Shown here in pieces: positions 8,120-14,612 of a DNA stretch of 25,803 bases. Source of the stretch: an uncultured Alphaproteobacteria bacterium (lineage in GTDB: Bacteria > Pseudomonadota > Alphaproteobacteria > Rs-D84); the NCBI GenBank assembly GCA_937903135.1, contig CALDAH010000017.1, positions 1 to 25,803 of the forward strand. The letters run 5' to 3'. Positions within the stretch are counted from its first letter, which is position 1, and every line of letters begins with the position of its first letter. The notes below the pieces were generated by a model. It was not told where the DNA came from and did not search any database. It worked only from the letters and a program-made list of their open reading frames with translations. The position numbers and the translations under genes are program-made.

Positions 8120-9004
8120 TTAATAAATACGACGTCGGGCGGCATTGAACATTGCAAAGCCTAGCAGCAGAACCATAATTAAAATAAATATTACCGTCGC
8201 GGCCATATCACTGTCGGCAAATGGTAATTTGGTATTCATGCCATAGTATCCAACAATTACAGTCGGGACAACCAGTATAATATTCCACATTGTTAATCGG
8301 TTAATATATGTGTTGGAATCCATATTAATAACGCTTTCAAATGTTTCTTTGATGGACTTTAACATTTTACTATAGCTTGCGACGACCTCGGTCGCCTGGG
8401 ATAATTCAATACGTGCATCCTCGGCCAGTTCTTTGGCATCTTCGGTTTTTACGAATCCGCGAACCTTTTCCAGTTTATCCAGCACGGCGACATTACCTTT
8501 TATCCCGGCCATATAAAGGGTATAGCTATTTTCAACCTCTAATAAATTTAACAGTTCATTTTTTCTGATATTTTCCTGCAGTGCTTTTTTTGATTCCAGT
8601 ACGCGTTTATTTAATTCTTTTAAGAAACGCAGGTATGATTCAGCAATATAATAAATAATATTTAATATAAATTCTTCGCGGGATGTTTTTTCATCTTTTT
8701 TAATTTTATCTAATATATCACAACGTTTACGGCAAACGGTTATAACCCGATTGGTCGAATAAATAATAGACAACGGTTCGGTATGCCATAACGTATCTGT
8801 TTCACGATTAATAATCGGGAAACGAACAATTATAACCTTATAGTCATCTTCAACCTCCAGTCGGGGTTGTTCATCGGGATCTAAGATGTCTGAGATAGTA
8901 TCTTCGTCAATTTTATATTCAGTCTGAAGTTTTTCAAAATCATCATGATTAGGGTTGCCAACATTTATCCACGAGAATGTCTTTAATTTTTCTGTAATAA
9001 ACAT
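8120..9004 (-). CDS. CorA-family divalent metal (magnesium) transporter
   Basis: The start is set at the second of two in-frame ATGs (9004), because the AAAGGAGA ribosome site abuts the first ATG with no spacing and lies 6 nt from the second. The product is 294 residues. It has the CorA layout: an N-terminal soluble alpha/beta domain, a long helical stalk (about 110-235) and two membrane helices at the C-terminus. The selectivity motif YGMN (near residues 254-257) lies at the end of the first helix, followed by the usual short periplasmic loop and a basic C-terminal tail. Family members carry Mg2+, sometimes Co2+ or Zn2+, across the inner membrane as pentamers; the substrate here cannot be read from sequence. 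Confidence 0.92.
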   Translation of the reverse strand: MFITEKLKTFSWINVGNPNHDDFEKLQTEYKIDEDTISDILDPDEQPRLEVEDDYKVIIVRFPIINRETDTLWHTEPLSIIYSTNRVITVCRKRCDILDKIKKDEKTSREEFILNIIYYIAESYLRFLKELNKRVLESKKALQENIRKNELLNLLEVENSYTLYMAGIKGNVAVLDKLEKVRGFVKTEDAKELAEDARIELSQATEVVASYSKMLKSIKETFESVINMDSNTYINRLTMWNIILVVPTVIVGYYGMNTKLPFADSDMAATVIFILIMVLLLGFAMFNAARRRIY

Positions 9005-9144
9005 AACCATTCTCCTTTGGCTGAATATGACTGTGCGTATTTTAATTCAAAAAAATAAAAATGCAACTGTGTTCAGGAATAAAAAACCGTATTTCCGGGT
9101 TGATTTTTATGTTATGATACAACCATGCAGAAAAGGGAATAAAA

Positions 9145-9582
9145 ATGGCAAAACAGACAAATCCTTTTACAATTGCGCACTATATTTTAATGTTTTTGGT
9201 GGCAGGTTTATGTATTGGCGTCGTGGCCTGGGCCATGATATCGGCCGGGGGTAATCGCCCGGTAAGTAACGTTGAACCGGTCACGCATATCGCGAATACC
9301 GACCCGTGTTCGCAGAAAATGATGAACGCGGTCGCCCAGATGTGGGCATATAACCCCGGGGCCGTTCCGCAAAAGTACTGGGATTTGGCCGCAGAATACG
9401 CCAATGAACAGATAAAGACACGAATTCGCGGGGCGTGTAATGATGTAAAATTCGTATGTCGGCCCGGTCAAATTCGGCGCGATTGCGACCCGTGTGCATT
9501 AGGGTCGGCCCGCCAGATGGCCATGGACCAGCAAACGGCGGATATGATCGCAGAAAACTGCCCGGCCGAAAAAAATAATTAA
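9145..9582 (+). CDS. Small membrane-anchored Cys-containing protein, unknown
   Basis: The 145-residue product has one N-terminal membrane helix (about 10-33) after a short polar start, so it is probably an anchored protein with a periplasmic domain of about 110 residues. That domain is helical and has five or six cysteines, including the cluster C-x6-C-x2-C near residues 107-118, likely to form disulfides. An AAGGG site precedes the ATG. It has no recognised family. It is followed directly by a gene with its own predicted promoter, so it may be a single-gene unit. Confidence 0.7.
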   Translation: MAKQTNPFTIAHYILMFLVAGLCIGVVAWAMISAGGNRPVSNVEPVTHIANTDPCSQKMMNAVAQMWAYNPGAVPQKYWDLAAEYANEQIKTRIRGACNDVKFVCRPGQIRRDCDPCALGSARQMAMDQQTADMIAENCPAEKNN

Positions 9583-9613
9583 TATGTACAAAGTTCCATT
9601 TTGGCACTTTTAT

Positions 9614-9641
9614 TTGACTTTTATAAAAAACGTTATATATT
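9614..9641 (+). promoter_or_regulatory. Predicted promoter of the repeat protein, implying a leaderless mRNA
   Basis: TTGACT (9614-9619), a 16-nt spacer and TATATT (9636-9641) form a good sigma70-type promoter. Transcription would start near 9648-9649, at the ATG itself. No ribosome site is visible before that ATG. Confidence 0.5.
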
Positions 9642-9648
9642 TGCCAGC

Positions 9649-10614
9649 ATGAGCAGCAAATTTGAACAACAAGGGCGGTATATAATTCAAAATGGTCAAA
9701 AATATGATTTGTTTGACCTGCCGCGTGGTTTCGTTATATATGGTGATATTACACTGTCCGGATTGGTTGACGGGACGTTGCCTGATATGTCGGATGTGGT
9801 TGTAATGGGCCGTTTCGCATGTGCGGGGGCAATGCTGAGCAGTCTGCGTGGCGCACCAAGGTTTGTGATGCGCGATTTTAACTGCAGTGATAATCGTCTG
9901 ACGGATTTGAAATATATAACACAGGATATTCGTGGCGGTATAATATGTTCCAATAACCGTCTGGGGACTCTATCGGGGGTTCAGCGTTCCGTCGCCGGGG
10001 ATTTTATATGCAGTAATAACGATCTGGGGACTTTAAAGGGTGGGCCTGATATCGTATTGGGTGATTTTGTATGCAGTGATAATAAATTATCAGATTTAAA
10101 TGGCGGCCCGCAATATGTTAATAAATGGTATGTATGCAGCAGGAATCAATTAGTATCTTTGGCCGGTGCGCCGCATTCAATTGGCGGCGGGGTATTTGAT
10201 TGCAGCAATAACCGTCTGGTGTCAATGGATGGATCGCCGCGATATGTATCAGATGCCGCGATTTATAGCGATAATTATATAAGTGATTTACGTGGTGCGC
10301 CCGCTGTTGTCGGAACACAGGTCGTGTGCAAAAATAATCCAATAGTATCACTTGCCGGGGGCGCAAATATGCGTTTCGGCGTGTCGTTTGAATGTGATCT
10401 GCATAGTGAATATACCGTTGCACCGGTTGAGCTGCTTGCGATACGGTCATCGTCATTTGGCAGCATTGCGCATAATTTATTAAAATGTGTGCTGCAGCCG
10501 GCGGGCAGTCATTATAATAAACGTCGCGATGTTATAACGACGTGGCATCAGTTAACAGATGCTAAATCATTAAAAAATATTGTTAATAAACAATTATGCA
10601 GCCGTGAATACTGA
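9649..10614 (+). CDS. Cysteine-ladder leucine-rich-like solenoid repeat protein
   Basis: The start is placed at the ATG at 9649. An upstream TTG at 9601 lies within the predicted promoter, and the region before the ATG has no Shine-Dalgarno sequence. The 321-residue product contains nine consecutive units of 21 residues (one of 22) with the pattern F-x-C-S-x-N-x-L-x-x-L-x-G-x-P-x-x-V. Similar repeats occur in phage and proteobacterial proteins and fold as leucine-rich-repeat-like solenoids. There is no signal peptide, so the protein is probably cytoplasmic; it may be a binding scaffold. About 75 residues at the C-terminus fall outside the repeats and are not recognised. Confidence 0.82.
   Translation: MSSKFEQQGRYIIQNGQKYDLFDLPRGFVIYGDITLSGLVDGTLPDMSDVVVMGRFACAGAMLSSLRGAPRFVMRDFNCSDNRLTDLKYITQDIRGGIICSNNRLGTLSGVQRSVAGDFICSNNDLGTLKGGPDIVLGDFVCSDNKLSDLNGGPQYVNKWYVCSRNQLVSLAGAPHSIGGGVFDCSNNRLVSMDGSPRYVSDAAIYSDNYISDLRGAPAVVGTQVVCKNNPIVSLAGGANMRFGVSFECDLHSEYTVAPVELLAIRSSSFGSIAHNLLKCVLQPAGSHYNKRRDVITTWHQLTDAKSLKNIVNKQLCSREY
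9814..10383 (+). repeat. Nine in-frame coding repeats of 63-66 bp
   Basis: The encoded protein repeats every 21 residues with conserved Phe, Cys-Ser, Asn, Leu, Gly and Pro positions. The first unit begins at the Phe codon at 9814 and the ninth ends at 10383. The first and the last two units are the most degenerate. DNA identity between units is modest, so the repeat is old or under protein-level selection. Confidence 0.8.
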
Positions 10615-10678
10615 TACTTATCGCGAATAGCGCTGATATGGTTATGCGCGCCGTCGGATGTATTATGAAATAGATAAT

Positions 10679-10706
10679 AAAAAACCACCCAAACGGGTGG
10701 TTTTTT
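10679..10706 (+). terminator. Bidirectional terminator
   Basis: AAAAAACCACCC (10679-10690) is perfectly complementary to GGGTGGTTTTTT (10695-10706) around AAAC. It lies between two convergent genes and works as a T-tract terminator on either strand. Confidence 0.92.
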
Positions 10707-10728
10707 ATTATTCGGCGGACGCTTGGCG

Positions 10729-11196
10729 TTATGCGCGCATCTGACGACGCATTTCTTTTTTAACCGCTTTATATTCTTCGCGGCTGATGCAGTTATCCTG
10801 GTTCGCATCCATCATCGGCAGCATTTCCTGCATTTTCGGGCATTTAACCGATGCAGTATCCAGGCAACCGTTTACGAAATGTACACGTGCGCCGCGCATT
10901 GGACGACGATCACAGCAATACATTTTTGCGGCAGCAAAACCCAGCGCAAATATAATTAATGCAAAAATTAATTTCCGTAAGAAACGGCCAAAACCACGGG
11001 CAGATTTACGGGCGCATGCGCAATCTTTGCCGCAGTTGCATTCGTGGTGCATTTCAGCTGGCATAACAACTTTCTTTTCCGCGGCCGTTTGTTTTACAGC
11101 CTTTTGAGCAGCTTTTTTCGGTGCAACTTTTTTTACAGTTGCTTTTTTAGTCGCCGCAGGTTTAGCAGCAGTTTTTTTAACTGGTTTTTGTGCCAT
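10729..11196 (-). CDS. Membrane protein with histone-like basic N-terminus and C-terminal EF-hand
   Basis: The 155-residue product has three parts. Residues 1-45 are Lys/Ala/Pro-rich, similar in composition to bacterial histone H1-like tails. Residues 50-62 hold a compact His/Cys cluster (H50, H51, C53, C55, C59, C61), followed by a membrane helix (about 74-91). The C-terminal part has one EF-hand loop at residues 130-141 with D, N, D, I and E in the calcium-binding positions. The likely topology puts the basic tail in the cytoplasm and the EF-hand in the periplasm. The combination is unfamiliar and no function is assigned; calcium sensing or metal binding is plausible. AAGGAAGG precedes the ATG. 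Confidence 0.78.
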   Translation of the reverse strand: MAQKPVKKTAAKPAATKKATVKKVAPKKAAQKAVKQTAAEKKVVMPAEMHHECNCGKDCACARKSARGFGRFLRKLIFALIIFALGFAAAKMYCCDRRPMRGARVHFVNGCLDTASVKCPKMQEMLPMMDANQDNCISREEYKAVKKEMRRQMRA

Positions 11197-11225
11197 TTTT
11201 CCTTCCTTTTTGTTTGACGGTTTAA

Positions 11226-11254
11226 ATTGTATTCAATATAACAATTTATGTAAA
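11226..11254 (-). promoter_or_regulatory. Predicted promoter of the EF-hand protein gene
   Basis: On the minus strand TTTACA (11249-11254), 17 nt and TACAAT (11226-11231) precede the start codon by about 29 nt. It is back to back with the dCTP deaminase-like gene promoter. Confidence 0.5.
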
Positions 11255-11272
11255 GCAGAAAATTAAAAACAC

Positions 11273-11300
11273 TTGCAAACCGGCGAATGTAATGTAAAAT
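11273..11300 (+). promoter_or_regulatory. Predicted promoter of the dCTP deaminase-like gene
   Basis: TTGCAA (11273-11278), 16 nt and TAAAAT (11295-11300) lie about 44 nt upstream of the ATG. It shares the TTGC-type -35 seen at other genes in this window. Confidence 0.55.
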
Positions 11301-11344
11301 GCCACACATAATGTAGGCGGGATTAATAAAAAAAGGATGTATTT

Positions 11345-12055
11345 ATGCAACTTACTGGTCCCGAGATTTCAAAACGTATACAAGAAACCGATGATATCAT
11401 AATTATCCCATTTGATGAAAGATGCCTGGGATCTAATAGCTATGATCTGCATCTGGCAGATACATTAAGGGTTTATAAACACACCCTGCCCGCCGGTATG
11501 CGCCCGGGAATTAAATACAACCCGAAAAAGAAAAAGCTATCTATGGCGGATTGGTTTTATAAACGCAAAACGTATGATAACTATCTGAAGCACCCAGAAG
11601 AATATGATATCCGAAACCCGCGGTATTTATTAAACCCATGTGATGATAAATCCCATGAAACCATAGATGTTAAAATACCAGATTGCGGTTTGATTTTATC
11701 GCCGTATATTGGATACCTGGGGACGACGGTTGAATATAGCGAAACGCATAATCTTTTCCCGTATATTGATGGAAAATCATCTGTCGGACGTAATTTTATT
11801 TTAAATCACCATACAGCGGGACGCGGTGACGACGGATTTTGTGGACAATGGACACTGGAAATTCGTGTTTTATATCCAACTGTCGTATTCCCGTATATGC
11901 GAATTGGTCAGATTTACTATGAAAAATTTGAAGGTGAACGCAAGCCTTATAATACAAACCCGGCCAGTCACTATAATAACCAATTCGGTCCAACTGCTGC
12001 GGCAAAAATTGCGATTGATGATTTTTTACGCGATGCCGTTGTTAAATTAAGATAA
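11345..12055 (+). CDS. dcd: dCTP deaminase-like protein
   Basis: The 236-residue product matches the dCTP deaminase/dUTPase fold. GSNSYDLHLADTLRVY (29-44) corresponds to the conserved start of the core. DGKSSVGR (142-149) matches the DGRSSLAR nucleotide-binding loop with Ser146 and Arg149. HHTAGRGDDGFCGQWTLEI (155-173) matches the catalytic region, with E172 in the position of the essential glutamate, and MRIGQI (185-190) is the conserved strand. The family deaminates dCTP to dUTP for dTMP synthesis; bifunctional members also hydrolyse dUTP, which cannot be decided here. It is about 40 residues longer than the enterobacterial enzyme because of a basic insertion near residues 55-105. AAGGA precedes the ATG. 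Confidence 0.8.
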   Translation: MQLTGPEISKRIQETDDIIIIPFDERCLGSNSYDLHLADTLRVYKHTLPAGMRPGIKYNPKKKKLSMADWFYKRKTYDNYLKHPEEYDIRNPRYLLNPCDDKSHETIDVKIPDCGLILSPYIGYLGTTVEYSETHNLFPYIDGKSSVGRNFILNHHTAGRGDDGFCGQWTLEIRVLYPTVVFPYMRIGQIYYEKFEGERKPYNTNPASHYNNQFGPTAAAKIAIDDFLRDAVVKLR

Positions 12056-12063
12056 TTTAATAT

Positions 12064-12096
12064 TAAAAAAATCACCGCGTTATGCGGTGTTTTTTT
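12064..12096 (+). terminator. Bidirectional terminator
   Basis: CACCGC (12073-12078) pairs with GCGGTG (12084-12089) around GTTAT, with seven T after and seven A shortly before. It serves the dcd-like gene and the convergent arginase-family gene, whose stop codon lies inside the T-run. Confidence 0.9.
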
Positions 12097-12937
12097 ATTC
12101 TTCTTCGCCGGCAACGATTTGAATTAGTTTTTTTACAATATCCGCACTGCGCGAATCCCCCGTCGGAGAATATTCAACAAATTCAAAGCTATGGGCGTCA
12201 CGGAAGGCACGTGTTAAATACTCGGCGGCGTCCATGCTAATCCCACCGGATTCCGGAACTAATACATCCCCGAAATACTTTGGGTCAATTGCATCAAAAT
12301 CAAACGATACAACAAACGGTCGCGCGCCAATGCGTCGCTGAACATCGGCAACGAGCCGTTCCCAGTCAGCAGGCGTCTGCAGCATATCCGCAGCGCACAT
12401 AAATATATTATTATCACGGACAAAATTAATCTCGGACGGTTCGTATGAACGTGATCCGATATAGAACAGATTTTCACGTTTTAATGCCGGAACGCTTTTT
12501 TGCAGTGACAACCAGCGTGAATCACCATCGCCAAGTAATGCGCGAACGTTTGTCCCATGCGGTGCGCCGGATGCTTCGGCCTTTGATGATTCAGGCGTAT
12601 GGATATCCAGGTGCGCATCAATATATACCAGGCATAAATCATCGTCGCTTATCCGATCGGCCAATGCTGCGAAATGGCCAAAGTTAACCGAATGATCGCC
12701 GCCGATCATAATATGATGCTCAAACGGTGTTGCGGCATAAATCTTGCGTTGAATTTTAAAGTTTTCACCGAACCGGTCGGCGGCACATTCATCCGGATTA
12801 AACGGATCGGCGATCACAGTCGTCCAGTCGGCATCCGGGAACATATCCTTTACCGCCCCCGGACCTAATGCCGGACCGGCGTTTGTAACAGTTGCGGTCG
12901 CCCCGCGCCCATATTCTATACCCATCATGGTTATCAT
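12095..12937 (-). CDS. Arginase-family ureohydrolase, probably arginase
   Basis: The 280-residue enzyme has the three manganese-binding signatures of the ureohydrolase family: GGDHS (79-83), DAHLD (107-111) and SFDFDAIDP (211-219, with D213 and D215). HGTNVRALLG (127-136) resembles the substrate-loop region of arginases more than that of agmatinases, so arginine hydrolysis to ornithine and urea is favoured; agmatine or formiminoglutamate remain possible. Length is usual for the family. The ATG at 12937 is supported by GGAGA about 7 nt upstream and overlaps the stop of the upstream gene by four bases (ATGA), so expression is coupled to an exported protein of unknown function. Confidence 0.87.
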   Translation of the reverse strand: MITMMGIEYGRGATATVTNAGPALGPGAVKDMFPDADWTTVIADPFNPDECAADRFGENFKIQRKIYAATPFEHHIMIGGDHSVNFGHFAALADRISDDDLCLVYIDAHLDIHTPESSKAEASGAPHGTNVRALLGDGDSRWLSLQKSVPALKRENLFYIGSRSYEPSEINFVRDNNIFMCAADMLQTPADWERLVADVQRRIGARPFVVSFDFDAIDPKYFGDVLVPESGGISMDAAEYLTRAFRDAHSFEFVEYSPTGDSRSADIVKKLIQIVAGEEE

Positions 12938-13956
12938 TTATAACTCTCCACTATACTTTCGGCGGCATTTTTTAATTTCTGCAGCGACTGTTCGTATGTT
13001 GAACAATCACGTGCGATTTCAGACCTATATGCATCACGCAGGTTTGACGCCATATAATAACACCCGCGCAGATGCTGAACGCAATAATCATGCCCGGTCG
13101 TAAATGCCTGTTGGCCGCGAACGCGACTTTCCAGATTGGCCCAGTCAATGTTTAATGCACTGTCTATGTTATTCCATGAATTATCCCCGGTATATTTCCC
13201 GATTGTGGACATCCAGTATTCATCCATTTCAGCCGCAGACCAATTATTGGTATACTGCAGTGCTAATATTTGTTTAATCAGTTTATCAATCGCAGGCTGA
13301 TACTCGGCATCAATCTGGGACAGCCGCGAACTGCAATAACAGCGGTTGTATTTTGTATTTTCACGCTGGCAATATCCATTCATGCATTCCCGATAATCCG
13401 CCAAGCACCGTGATGACGAAACAGTTACGGTTGTATTATTTGTAGCGCTATCTGCAGCTATGCGATTGGTCGCCGACGAATCGGCGCGCCCTGCCCGTGC
13501 GGATGTGGCCGATCCGGCGCGTGCAACCACGCGGCGGGCGGTGCTGCCCTGGGGCGTTGCTGCGCGCATGGCACTCTGCGTTCCGGCTGGTGCGGCCGCA
13601 CTGCGAACGGTGGATTGGGACGCGGCGGTTGTCCCCGTGGTCATTGTTCCCGCCCGTGCGGATGCGACCGATCCTTTGCGTGCGACCACACGACGTTGCC
13701 CGGACAAAGACTCGGTTCGCGTAATTACGTCTATTGGGTTTGATCCCTGGGATGGCGTAACGCCACCGGGGTTTAAATCAGTTCGCATTTGGTTATTCAG
13801 ATACGGATACATATAATTATAGTTATACGCAGACGTCGGGTTTGCAGATTCACGTGTCGTAGAATTACGAACCCCGGCACGGCTGGTTACGGCAGTTGCC
13901 GCGATTGGGGCGGCAATAAATATAGTTATAAAAACAGCTATCCGTTTAAACATCAT
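12934..13956 (-). CDS. Exported low-complexity and Cys-rich protein, unknown
   Basis: The start is set at the first ATG (13956). An upstream TTG would only add 11 residues before a good signal peptide (MMFKR, hydrophobic core, AATA region). No clear ribosome site is visible. The mature protein has a Thr/Ala/Ser/Arg-rich segment with two copies of a 16-residue unit, RRVVAR-x-GS-x2-SARAG, at residues 88-103 and 141-156. A helical Cys-rich domain follows from about residue 184, with cysteines at 184, 191, 196, 206 and 208 and more near the C-terminus. The last four bases overlap the arginase-family start. No family is recognised; a cell-envelope role is inferred from the signal peptide. Confidence 0.75.
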   Translation of the reverse strand: MMFKRIAVFITIFIAAPIAATAVTSRAGVRNSTTRESANPTSAYNYNYMYPYLNNQMRTDLNPGGVTPSQGSNPIDVITRTESLSGQRRVVARKGSVASARAGTMTTGTTAASQSTVRSAAAPAGTQSAMRAATPQGSTARRVVARAGSATSARAGRADSSATNRIAADSATNNTTVTVSSSRCLADYRECMNGYCQRENTKYNRCYCSSRLSQIDAEYQPAIDKLIKQILALQYTNNWSAAEMDEYWMSTIGKYTGDNSWNNIDSALNIDWANLESRVRGQQAFTTGHDYCVQHLRGCYYMASNLRDAYRSEIARDCSTYEQSLQKLKNAAESIVESYK

Positions 13957-14011
13957 AATTATTTTAGATAGTTTATAAATTTTAAACAAGTATAAAATAA
14001 TATATAAAAAT

Positions 14012-14039
14012 TTGCATTTACTAAAAATGATGTTATAAT
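14012..14039 (+). promoter_or_regulatory. Predicted promoter of tRNA-Pro(TGG)
   Basis: TTGCAT (14012-14017), 16 nt and TATAAT (14034-14039) place the start about 4-5 nt before the mature tRNA. Confidence 0.65.
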
Positions 14040-14049
14040 TCCTTTCGTT

Positions 14050-14126
14050 CGGGGCGTAGCTCAGTCTGGTAGAGTGCTTGCTTTGGGAGCAAGATGTCGC
14101 ATGTTCGAATCATGTCGCCCCGACCA
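14050..14126 (+). tRNA. tRNA-Pro (anticodon TGG)
   Basis: A complete 77-nt tRNA with acceptor arms CGGGGCG/CGCCCCG, anticodon stem CTTGC/GCAAG enclosing TTTGGGA (anticodon TGG) and an encoded CCA. It has its own promoter and terminator. The initial C of the acceptor is as expected for proline tRNAs. Confidence 0.97.
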
Positions 14127-14136
14127 GAATAATTCC

Positions 14137-14163
14137 AAGCCGCGGACGCCCGCGGCTTTTTTT
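14137..14163 (+). terminator. Terminator of tRNA-Pro(TGG)
   Basis: AAGCCGCGG (14137-14145) pairs with CCGCGGCTT (14150-14158) around ACGC, followed by T through 14163. Confidence 0.92.
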
Positions 14164-14304
14164 GTGTTTGCGCGTGTCCCCCCAGCTGCTTAGAAAGTGC
14201 AAAACAGGCCTCTTTTCATATCTCGGATATTAATGGTTGCTAAAACGTTGTAGGGATTTCGTGTTTTTTTTATCATAGCAAAATTTATACAAGATGTAAT
14301 TTTA

Positions 14305-14335
14305 TTAAAAAAAATAAAAACGGGGCTTGCGCCCC
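14305..14335 (-). terminator. Terminator-like hairpin on the minus strand without a visible gene
   Basis: GGGGC (14322-14326) and GCCCC (14331-14335) form a short GC hairpin which on the minus strand is followed by GTTTTTATTTTTTTT. No minus-strand coding region ends here. It lies in the 486-bp gap between tRNA-Pro(TGG) and the restriction gene, which is otherwise AT-rich and has no convincing gene in 14164-14447. Confidence 0.5.
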
Positions 14336-14447
14336 AGGGGATACGTAATTGCTTTACCCCACAGAAAATATTCTTTATTATATAAACGGTTGCTTCTCAA
14401 ATCGTTCGTTGAATAAAGATTTCTATGCAGATATTAAATATTTCACA

Positions 14448-14476
14448 TTGCTTTTTTGTATATTTTATGATATAAT
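14448..14476 (+). promoter_or_regulatory. Strong predicted promoter of the restriction-modification gene
   Basis: TTGCTT (14448-14453), a 17-nt spacer and consensus TATAAT (14471-14476) are identical in boxes and spacing to the predicted rpsA promoter. The expected start is near 14483, giving a leader of about 130 nt. Confidence 0.65.
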
Positions 14477-14491
14477 TATATCTATAATTGC

Positions 14492-14518
14492 TGTCTCATT
14501 TAAATGAGGCACTTTTTT
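14492..14518 (+). terminator. Terminator-like hairpin in the leader of the restriction-modification gene (possible attenuator)
   Basis: TGTCTCATT (14492-14500) pairs with AATGAGGCA (14503-14511), with one T-G pair, followed by C and six T (14513-14518). It begins only about ten nt after the predicted transcription start, so it would cut most transcripts short unless bypassed. No gene ends here that it could otherwise serve. Confidence 0.55.
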
Positions 14519-14612
14519 ATTAACCCAATCAACAGACTTAATAATTAGGATTTTTTACCTTGAAAAAATAGCATACGAAGTTTAGCATTTCAATATAACG
14601 AAAGGCTTAACT

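Noticed and set aside
9004..9010. Upstream ATG as the start of the CorA-type gene
   Set aside because: The ribosome site directly abuts this ATG, leaving no spacing; the second ATG six bases on fits better.
9814..10383. CRISPR-like array
   Set aside because: The 63-bp period is in frame, the DNA units are divergent and there are no unique spacers between identical repeats; it is a protein repeat.
14127..14612. Attachment site or insertion-sequence ends near the restriction gene
   Set aside because: I found no duplicated tRNA 3' end, terminal inverted repeats or transposase/integrase fragments.
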